Origin: Anaerolineaceae bacterium UBA4781
Lineage (GTDB): Bacteria; Chloroflexota; Anaerolineae; Anaerolineales; Anaerolineaceae
Assembly: GCA_002403105.1 (NCBI GenBank)
Contig: DHHD01000045.1
Span: 1-34,492 of the forward strand
DNA length: 34,492 nt
Direction of reading: 5' to 3'
The notes below the pieces were generated by a model that was not told the origin of the DNA, searched no databases, and worked only from the letters and a program-made list of their open reading frames with translations. The position numbers and the translations under genes were made by a program. Position 1 is the first letter of the stretch, and each line of letters starts with the position of its first letter. Below, piece by piece: positions 23,317 to 31,400 of this stretch.

Positions 23317-24339
23317 ATGGCTTATAAATACCTGATCACCGGAGGGGCAGGATTCATCGGATGTAATTTCGCCCACCGACTTTTAGCGAGAGGGGAAGAT
23401 GTAACCATTTTTGATAATCTCTCCAGACAAGGGACAGAAAAAAATCTAGAGTGGCTGTATATGCAGCATGGGAAAGATGCTTTCCAATTAGTTCAAGAAG
23501 ATGTTCGCAACAGCGCTGCTCTCGAGAATGCAGTACGCGGAAAGCAAGTGATCGTTCATCTGGCAGCTCAGGTAGCAGTGACTACCTCCGTCACCGATCC
23601 ACGTGAAGATTTTGAAATCAATGCGTTGGGAACATTCAACGTTTTGGAAGCTGCCCGGAAAACAAGCGAGCAGCCCATTCTCATCTATGCATCCACCAAT
23701 AAGGTTTACGGTGGCATGGAAGATGTAACTATAAAAGAAGAAGCCACGCGCTATGCGTATGTTGATTACCCACTGGGAATCAATGAAACGTATCCGTTGG
23801 ATTTCCATTCCCCATATGGTTGTTCGAAAGGCTGTGGTGACCAATACGTGCGTGATTATCAGCGCATGTATGGAATTCGTACAGTGGTTTTTCGACAGAG
23901 CTGCATCTATGGCACACGCCAATTTGGGATCGAAGATCAAGGTTGGTTAGCCTGGTTTGTTATTGCGGCGGCTCAAAATCAACCCATCACGATCTACGGG
24001 AATGGCAAGCAGGTGCGTGATGTGCTTTTCGTGGATGATCTGTTGAACACCTATGAAAGCGCGATTCGAAATATTGACCGGGCTGCTGGAGAAGTCTTTA
24101 ATGTAGGTGGGGGACCAGCCAATACCATTTCTGTATGGCGCGAATTTGCACCTATTCTGGAAAAGAAAATTGGACGGAAGATCGCCACGACTTCTGCAAC
24201 CTGGCGACCAGGTGACCAAAAGATCTATGTATCGGATATTCGCAAAGCAAAACAACACCTCAACTGGCAGCCACAGGTAAATGTAGAAGAGGGAATCTCC
24301 CGGTTGGTGGAGTGGGTGGCAAGCATACAAGCAGATTAA
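23317..24339 (+). CDS. NAD-dependent sugar epimerase/dehydratase, CDP-paratose-2-epimerase-like
   Basis: A short-chain extended dehydrogenase of 340 residues. The N-terminal nucleotide site is ITGGAGFIGCNFAHRLL (about residues 7-23). The catalytic set is visible as YASTNKVYGG and YGCSKGCGDQYVRDY (Tyr-x3-Lys). The SPYGCSKGCGDQYVRDYQ and FRQSCIYGTRQFGIEDQGW segments closely resemble CDP-paratose 2-epimerase (RfbE), which converts CDP-paratose to CDP-tyvelose. Substrate specificity in this group is not read from sequence, so another nucleotide sugar is possible. AAGGAG lies five bases before the ATG and only two bases separate it from the flippase gene. The rest of a CDP-sugar pathway is not present in the window. 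Confidence 0.85.
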   Translation: MAYKYLITGGAGFIGCNFAHRLLARGEDVTIFDNLSRQGTEKNLEWLYMQHGKDAFQLVQEDVRNSAALENAVRGKQVIVHLAAQVAVTTSVTDPREDFEINALGTFNVLEAARKTSEQPILIYASTNKVYGGMEDVTIKEEATRYAYVDYPLGINETYPLDFHSPYGCSKGCGDQYVRDYQRMYGIRTVVFRQSCIYGTRQFGIEDQGWLAWFVIAAAQNQPITIYGNGKQVRDVLFVDDLLNTYESAIRNIDRAAGEVFNVGGGPANTISVWREFAPILEKKIGRKIATTSATWRPGDQKIYVSDIRKAKQHLNWQPQVNVEEGISRLVEWVASIQAD

Positions 24340-24344
24340 CCAGT

Positions 24345-25532
24345 ATGAAAATTCTTATCGAGCTTACCTATTACCGACCGCATACCAGCGGATTAACCAT
24401 TTATGCTGAACGACTGGCAAAAGCGCTGGCAAAGCGCGGCCATCAGGTAACTGTATTAACATCCCAATTTGATAAAAAGCTGGCGCATGATGAATGGATG
24501 GATGGGGTGCATGTCATCCGTTTGCCAGTGTTGGTGCGGATCAGCAAGGGTGTGGTGATGCCTTCCCTTGGCTCCATGGCGACCAAGCTTGTAAAAGAAA
24601 ATGATGTCATCCATTTGCATTTGCCCCAAATCGATGCCGCTGGTATTGCGCTGCGCGGAAGATTATGGAAGAAACCAACTGTCATCACCTATCACTGCGA
24701 CTTGCGCATGCCATGGGGTGTGATGAGCTGGCTGGCAAATCAGGGTGTACGCGTGATGAATAATCTGGCTGCCTTGAATACCAATCGCATCGTGACCTAC
24801 ACCCAGGATTACGCAGATCACTCTCCATACCTAAAAAGATTTCATAAAAAACTGCATATCATCCCGCCACCGGTTGAACTACTGACTGCAACAGATGTAG
24901 AAATTAGAAATTTTAAGAAAATACATAATCCAGAAGAAAAACATCCCATCATCGGGATGGCAGCGCGTTTTGCATCCGAAAAAGGTGTGGAAGTCCTTCT
25001 AAATGCCATGCCGCGCATTCGAGAGTTTTTACCAAAAGCTGAAATCTGGTTTGCGGGGCCTTATGAACATATCATGGGGGAAGAAATCTATTTTAAACGG
25101 CTGGAACCAACCATCCAGAAATTGATTCAGGAAGGTGCCTGGAGGTTTCTTGGTTCTTTGGATCCAAGCCAAATGGCGGTTTTTTACCCCAACATAGATA
25201 TACTGGCTATCCCCAGCTTGAATTCTACCGAAGCATTTGGGCTGGTGCAGATCGAAGCGATGATGAATGGAAAACCCAGCATCGCTTCCAATTTGCCTGG
25301 AGTACGGCAGCCAGTGCTGCGCCATGCGATGGGAAAAGTAATCGAAATTGGAGATTCTACAGCATTGGCAAATGCTGTTATTGAAATTACTCAGCACCCG
25401 GAAAAATTCCAAGCTGAACCGAAATCAATCAAAGCCATGTATGCCCCCGATGAAATTGCTCGGCAGTATGAAATTCTCTTTAATGAAATCATGGATGAGA
25501 TAAAGAATGAAAGAAAAACAAGCGGCAATTGA
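24345..25532 (+). CDS. GT4-family glycosyltransferase
   Basis: A cytosolic GT-B glycosyltransferase of 395 residues. The N-terminal domain carries ELTYYRPHTSGLTIYAERLAKAL, the common acceptor-side opening of GT4 enzymes. The C-terminal donor domain begins near HPIIGMAARFASEKGVEVLL and contains STEAFGLVQIEAMMNGKPSIAS with the E-x7-E motif (EAFGLVQIE) that binds the nucleotide sugar. The start at 24345 is chosen because the protein begins MKILIELTYY, as GT4 proteins do. A longer frame from 24312 overlaps the epimerase. No Shine-Dalgarno site is clear. It probably adds a sugar to a lipid-linked intermediate on the cytoplasmic side, by context. Its end overlaps the methyltransferase by 26 bases. 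Confidence 0.9.
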   Translation: MKILIELTYYRPHTSGLTIYAERLAKALAKRGHQVTVLTSQFDKKLAHDEWMDGVHVIRLPVLVRISKGVVMPSLGSMATKLVKENDVIHLHLPQIDAAGIALRGRLWKKPTVITYHCDLRMPWGVMSWLANQGVRVMNNLAALNTNRIVTYTQDYADHSPYLKRFHKKLHIIPPPVELLTATDVEIRNFKKIHNPEEKHPIIGMAARFASEKGVEVLLNAMPRIREFLPKAEIWFAGPYEHIMGEEIYFKRLEPTIQKLIQEGAWRFLGSLDPSQMAVFYPNIDILAIPSLNSTEAFGLVQIEAMMNGKPSIASNLPGVRQPVLRHAMGKVIEIGDSTALANAVIEITQHPEKFQAEPKSIKAMYAPDEIARQYEILFNEIMDEIKNERKTSGN

Positions 25533-26316
25533 GCCTAAAGATTTTCTCTGGGAGAATCTGAAGCGACTGCCATATTTTAGGGCTTTTTTACGAGCAGTGG
25601 AAAGTCGTTTCTATGAAGATATCCCACTGGAAGAACCAGTTTTAGATGTAGGTTGTGGAGATGGGATTTTTGCAGAGACTACTTTTGATAAAAAGATAAC
25701 CGTAGGTTTTGATCCAGCACTGCGCAGCTTGCGAGAGACCGCGAACCGGAAAGCATATTCCAGCATCCTGTGTGCTGCGGGAGCGGCCATGCCCTTTCCG
25801 GATGCATATTTCTCTACCGTGATCAGCAATTCCGTATTGGAACATATTCTTGAAGTGGATGCAGTAGTGGCGGAAATACAGAGGGTATTAAAACCGGGAG
25901 GAATGTTCATATTCTGCGTTCCGAACGACAATCTGTTGAAGAATTTATCCATCGGCAATACATTGGATAGTCTTGGTTTGCACCATATGGCAGATGCTTA
26001 CCGTAATTTCTTTAATACCATTTCACGCCACCATCACGCCGATCCATTTGAAGTCTGGCAAACGCGGCTGACGAAAAACGGATTTCAAATCAAAAAGTGG
26101 TGGCATTATTTCTCCCCAAAGCATTTACATACCTTGGAATGGGGGCATTATTTTGGGCTTCCATCTTTGATCAATAAAAAAATATTCGGCAGATGGATTC
26201 TTTTCCCCTTCCATGGGAATTGGTTTATCCCTGAAAAACGATTGCGCAAACAATATGAGCAAGATCCTATCCACATAGAGGGCAGTTATACTTTCTATAT
26301 AACCAGAAAGGATTGA
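25507..26316 (+). CDS. SAM-dependent methyltransferase (class I, type 11-like)
   Basis: A 269-residue class I methyltransferase. Motif I is VLDVGCGDGIFAETTF (about residues 45-60), the acidic end of strand 2 is GFDPALRSL, motif II/III is AAGAAMPFPDAYFSTVISNSVLEHI, and IQRVLKPGGMFIFCVPN follows. The N-terminus includes FLWENLKRLPYFRAFLRAVE, and the C-terminal third is rich in aromatic residues (KWWHYFSPKHLHTLEWGHYF). Context inside a glycan block suggests a sugar or lipid substrate; nothing in the sequence proves it. Overlap with the upstream GT4 and direct abutment to the GT39-like gene indicate one operon. Confidence 0.87.
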   Translation: MKEKQAAIEPKDFLWENLKRLPYFRAFLRAVESRFYEDIPLEEPVLDVGCGDGIFAETTFDKKITVGFDPALRSLRETANRKAYSSILCAAGAAMPFPDAYFSTVISNSVLEHILEVDAVVAEIQRVLKPGGMFIFCVPNDNLLKNLSIGNTLDSLGLHHMADAYRNFFNTISRHHHADPFEVWQTRLTKNGFQIKKWWHYFSPKHLHTLEWGHYFGLPSLINKKIFGRWILFPFHGNWFIPEKRLRKQYEQDPIHIEGSYTFYITRKD

Positions 26317-28383
26317 ATGCCAGAAAAAGAACCCAGCCTTCTTGATTATCTACGGTCTCTGCTTGAGCAGCAGCCCGATAAGTATCGAAGCTATCTTCAT
26401 AATAACGAAGAACAAACGAATGTTTCTCGCCCATACAGTGAGGTAGAAAAAACAAAATTCAAGTTCTCATTCTTCCCCCTTCTAGCACTGACCTGGGCAA
26501 TCCTGGGGCAGTTCTTTCTGGAACCAGTTCGGCGAAATATGGGGTGGGGAATTTTATGCTACGCTTTGGCTGGCATCACTCTGATGTACTTTCTCGTTGT
26601 AAATCGTGGTCAATTTCAAGCGACAAAGAAACAAGAAAAACCCTGGCTGGTATCACAAGATGTACGAATCGGATTTCTTTTTCCTGCGACTGTCTTTCTA
26701 GCGGCTGCGTTTTGGTTCTTTAAAGATAACCAATTCACTCTGCTCAATGTTTCCCTATGGATCATCGGGATAATCTTGTTCATTCTGGCGGTATGGGAAA
26801 AGCAAGAAAATCCACAGCCTACAAAAAAGAAAATCGATCTTTTTGCTGTTTTAATTCTCATAGTGGCGGTGGTGAGTATCTTCTTCAGAACCTACGAATT
26901 GCAAGAAGTACCCTCTGAAATGTTTAGCGATCATGCCGAGAAACTGTTGGATGTGGCAGATGTGTTGGATGGGAATACCTCCATCTTTTTCATACGGAAT
27001 ACAGGCAGGGAAGCACTGCAGTTTTATCTGACGGCTGCAATTATCAAAATCTTCAATACGGATATTTCCTTTTTAAGCTTGAAGTTGGGCACTGTATTGG
27101 CGGGTTTACTGACCCTGCCTTTTATCTATCTCATTGGAAAAGAACTGGGTGGAAAATGGACCGGGCTGGCAGCTTTATTTTTGGCTGGGGTGGGCTATTG
27201 GCCAAATGTGATCTCACGCGTAGCGCTGCGTTATGCATTTTATCCGCTATTCACAGCTGCCACGTTCTATTATTTAATCAAAGGGTTGCGCACCAGAAAG
27301 CGAAACGATTTCTTAATTGCCGGTCTTTTGCTGGGAGTAGGGCTGCATGGGTACAGTTCCGCTCGTTTTCTCCCCATCGTGGTTGCCGTTGTTTTTTTTA
27401 TTTACATCCTGACTTTGAAGACAAAACAAGAAAAGAACCACCTCATCTGGATGTTTCTGCTGGTAGCGCTGGCAGCGTTTTTTGTATTTCTGCCGCTTTT
27501 CCGGTTTTTATTGGAAAATCCAAGTTTGTTCAGCTATCGAGCTTCCACGCGTTTGCTCCCCATTGAACAAAATTATCCAGGGAATCCACTGCTTATATTT
27601 TTGAGCAACTTCTGGAATGCGATCACCATGTTTTTTAATAACAATGGCGTGATATGGGTTCATTCCATTCCCAATCGCCCGGCTTTTGATGTGGTCAGTG
27701 CAGCTCTTACTTTCATCGGAACTTTCTTTGGAATTGTGCAATCCATTAAACAAAAGAATTGGTTGACCACAGCCATTCTGGTTTCCATTCCACTGCTCCT
27801 GATGCCTTCCATTCTTTCATTGGTCTTTCCGGCTGAGAATCCGAGTTTGAACAGAACGGGTGGTGCGTATGTGCTGGTTTTTGTCATTGCTGGTTATGGA
27901 TGGTCGCAAACAGCTAGCTATTTCCTTAATGATCAATCAACCAAGGCAAGAAAGAATCTGATCGTTATTCTTTGTTTGGGATTAGGGCTTGGCTGCGGAT
28001 TGCAAAATTATGATCTGATTTTCAACCAGTACAGGGAAGAATACAATCTGAACGCTTGGAACACTTCAGAAATTGCAACTGAAATACAACGTTTTTATCA
28101 AGAAGATGGAGAAACGGACAATGCGTTTGTTGTGCCTTATCCGTATTGGGTGGATACCCGTTTGGTGGGAATCAATGCCGGCTTACCACGCAAAGATTAC
28201 GCACTCTGGCCGGAGGGTTTTGAAACGGTAAAGCAAGAACCTGGCACCTATCTGTTCATATTAAAACCGGAAGATGTAGAGAATGTGGCTTTACTTCAAA
28301 ATATGTTTCCGAATAACACGCTGTATACTTATTCTTCAGAAACTCCCGGCAAGAATTTTATTGAAATACGTGTACAAAACTAG
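26317..28383 (+). CDS. GT39-like (PMT/ArnT type) integral membrane glycosyltransferase
   Basis: A 688-residue GT-C protein with about a dozen membrane helices after a cytoplasmic N-tail of some 50 residues. The first large loop has VPSEMFSDHAEKLLDVADVL (about residues 198-217), the acidic site of dolichyl-phosphate or polyprenyl-phosphate mannosyltransferase-like enzymes. It is followed by the helix-rich region FLSLKLGTVLAGLLTLPFIY...GVGYWPNVISRVALRYAFYP. A C-terminal soluble region (about 575-688) faces outside by family topology. Such enzymes use polyprenyl-phosphate sugars and act at the outer face of the membrane. The ATG directly follows the methyltransferase stop with AAGGA upstream. 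Acceptor and donor are unknown. Confidence 0.85.
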   Translation: MPEKEPSLLDYLRSLLEQQPDKYRSYLHNNEEQTNVSRPYSEVEKTKFKFSFFPLLALTWAILGQFFLEPVRRNMGWGILCYALAGITLMYFLVVNRGQFQATKKQEKPWLVSQDVRIGFLFPATVFLAAAFWFFKDNQFTLLNVSLWIIGIILFILAVWEKQENPQPTKKKIDLFAVLILIVAVVSIFFRTYELQEVPSEMFSDHAEKLLDVADVLDGNTSIFFIRNTGREALQFYLTAAIIKIFNTDISFLSLKLGTVLAGLLTLPFIYLIGKELGGKWTGLAALFLAGVGYWPNVISRVALRYAFYPLFTAATFYYLIKGLRTRKRNDFLIAGLLLGVGLHGYSSARFLPIVVAVVFFIYILTLKTKQEKNHLIWMFLLVALAAFFVFLPLFRFLLENPSLFSYRASTRLLPIEQNYPGNPLLIFLSNFWNAITMFFNNNGVIWVHSIPNRPAFDVVSAALTFIGTFFGIVQSIKQKNWLTTAILVSIPLLLMPSILSLVFPAENPSLNRTGGAYVLVFVIAGYGWSQTASYFLNDQSTKARKNLIVILCLGLGLGCGLQNYDLIFNQYREEYNLNAWNTSEIATEIQRFYQEDGETDNAFVVPYPYWVDTRLVGINAGLPRKDYALWPEGFETVKQEPGTYLFILKPEDVENVALLQNMFPNNTLYTYSSETPGKNFIEIRVQN

Positions 28384-28390
28384 TTACAAT
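28361..28390 (+). promoter_or_regulatory. Sigma70-type promoter before the GT39-YYY fusion gene
   Basis: TTGAAA (28361-28366), an 18-base spacer and TACAAT (28385-28390), within the end of the preceding gene. The -10 box ends 11 bases before the ATG at 28402, implying a leader of about five bases with no Shine-Dalgarno site. Confidence 0.5.
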
Positions 28391-28401
28391 TCAGAATCAC
28401 T

Positions 28402-31400
28402 ATGAAGAAGACATTCCACTCCAAGTATTTTCAAGTTTTCCTGCTCCTGTTGATCTTGCTTTTCAGCGGATTTTTACGCATACGGGGAATCAATTGGGAT
28501 GAAGATTTCCACCTGCATCCTGATGAACGCTTTTTAACCGATCTTGAAACAAAGATCTACCCGGTTAATTCATTAGAAGATTACTTTAATACCAGCACCT
28601 CTACTTTGAATCCGCATAATGTTGGAAAAACATTCTTCGTTTATGGAACTTTCCCGATCTTTCTGGTACGGTATGTAGCAGAGTGGCTCAACCAAACCGG
28701 ATATTCCCAAGTTCATATCATAGGCCGATATCTTTCCACTTTTTTCGACATGGGTGTAATTCTGTTTGTGTATTTCATTGCGCAGAAACTTTTTAAGAAA
28801 CCGGTCGTGAGCTTATTGAGCGCTCTTTTTTATGGATTGGCAACCCTGCCGATCCAGCAATCTCATTATTTTACGGTCGATACATTTACTAACTTTTTTG
28901 TAACGGTAGCGCTATATTTGGCGATCTGCATTTTCACATCCGCAAATGAGGATAGAGAAAAGGATGAAAAGCAGTATGCATCCCAAGACCTTTGGATGCA
29001 TGTACTTTTTGGGCTGGTGGCAGGGTTAGCGGCTGCCTCCAAGATCAATGCGGTGGTGTGCGCCATTCTGTTGCCATTGGCAGATATTCTAGGCAATTAC
29101 CGAAAGTTGAAAAGTTCTTCGCAGCAGCGCAATCAACTATTGCTTCATCTGGGAATTGCTGCCCTGACCTGTTTGTTAACCTTCCGCATTTTACAACCGT
29201 ATGCATTTGAAGGTCCGGGTTTCTTTGGAATATCACTCAATCCCAAATGGTTGGATAACCTGCGAGAGTTATCGGTTCTCAGCTCAGGCGATATTAACTA
29301 CCCGCCATCCACTCAGTGGGCGCGCCGACCATTCTATTTCGCCTGGCAAAACCTGGCGCAGTGGGGTTTTGGATTATCCATTGGTATTCCTGCCTTGATC
29401 GGCGTGGTAGTGATGGGATGGAAGATCTTGAAGGGGAATTGGAAGCCTTATTTTTTGCTGTGGATCTGGATCGTATTGTATGGGGGCTGGCAAAGTCAGG
29501 TTTGGAATCCGACCATGCGCTATATGCTTTTTATCTACCCCATGCTGGCTATCAGTGCAGCGTGGCTGGTGGAAGCTGTAGTCAGCTGGTTATTTACCGA
29601 TAAAAAAATATTGAAGGTCATTCTGGCAGTGTGCTTGCTTTGCATCGTACTGGGCGGCAGTACAGCCTGGGCGCTGGGTTTTTCAGAGATCTATACCCGA
29701 CCGATCACCCGTGTAGCAGCCAACGAATGGATCTATAAAAATGTCGAAGGCCCCATCAACCTGTTGATTTCAGGTGTGGATGAGGATTTCAGCCAACCGC
29801 TGGAGTATCCGCATTATATCGACCTGACGCAAACGAATCCCATCTTCTTCCGATTCACTCCAGAACAAGATGAAACGCTGAACGCATTCATAATTGAAAA
29901 AATACAAAATTACTCCGGAGAATACAATAACCAAGCGCTTGCTGTGAGTTTGTACGAGATGGTAGAGGAAAATCCTGTGCTGCTGCAAAGTACTCAGGTG
30001 GCGTTGGATATCTGGAATGAAAGCAGTGCGATCAGTTCACAAATGGTGCAGCTTGCAGCCGCTCAAAATTTGCAGCATGGAAAAGAATATGCGCTGCGTA
30101 TAGAACTCGCCGGACAAGCTATTAATTTACGACTATCTGGTTTTATAAGAACAAGCGGTTCCGCAGATGAAAAGACCTTTACCCAAACGGTTTTTGAATG
30201 TGCTCCTTCACTTTCGCAAACGGGAGCTTACACCGTTCAATTCACTCCCTTTGAAACTGGCAAATTAACGGGCGTGACTTTCTTCCGCGTTTTGGATTGG
30301 GATGCCGCGGATGCAGAAAAAGAGATTCTCGTCCGTGTCCAATCCCAAGAGGGTGGGGACGGTTTTATTGCCCAAGGGACGCTCACTGAGAAATTCATAG
30401 AGAAACAAGATTTCAGGGGAGCAACCTATACCGTTACTTTTGATGACCCCATGTTGCTGATGCAGGGGACAGCCTATACTCTCACCCTTGAAACAGATGC
30501 GGGGGTTGGGAATATTGCGTTTTACGGCAGTAAACGGCTGAATGAAAGCTCCTGGGATGATGGGCTGCCATTTTATTTGTATGGCTATAATCCCTTTGAT
30601 GCCAATACAGGTGTGTATTATTCAGATTTGAATCTGGAACTTTATTATGACGATAATGAAGAAAAATTGGAGCGCTTCTATTCTTCTCTGGAAGAAGCAG
30701 ATTATATTTACATCACATCCAACCGGCAGTGGGGCAGTACCACACAAATCCCTGAACGCTATCCATTAAATGTGGAGTATTACCGCGCTCTGTTGGGATG
30801 CCCCATAGACCAAAACCTGCAGGATTGTTACCGCGACGCCCAACCGGGCATGTATACAGGGCAACTTGGATTTGAATTGGTGAAAGTTTTTCAATCCGAA
30901 CCTTCCATTGCGGGAATTACGATCAATACCCAATATGCTGAAGAAGCCTTCACCGTGTATGACCATCCCAAGGTATTTATTTTTAAGAAGACTGATACCT
31001 TCGATATGGAAACAGTCCGGTCGATCCTGGGAAAGGTTGACCTGAATAAGGTCATCAACCTTACGGCAGCTGCCGCGAGTAAAACCCCGGGAGATCTCTC
31101 TCTTACCGAAAAAGAAGAGCAAATTCAAGCGGCTGGCGGTACTTGGAGCGAACTCTTCTCTCGTGATTCCATCCTGAATCAAAATCAACTCGTCGGCATC
31201 GTGGTCTGGTATCTGGTGCTTTTTGTATTGGGTGTAGTGGTTTACCCGACCACTCGTATTATTTTCAGAGGTTTAAAAGAAAAAGGATATGCTTTTTCTC
31301 GACTGTTTGGAATGCTGCTTCTGGCAACCCTGGTTTGGATACTGGGCTCGCTTTCCGTGCCGGTTGAACGTTGGTTGATCAGCCTGGTATTCATAGGCAT

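Noticed and set aside
22876..23376. 166-codon minus-strand open frame across the flippase and epimerase genes
   Set aside because: It spans two well-supported genes on the other strand and shows no domain or start signal.
24312..24344. Longer start for the GT4 glycosyltransferase
   Set aside because: It would overlap the end of the epimerase by 28 bases and add residues before MKILIELTYY, which is the natural GT4 N-terminus.
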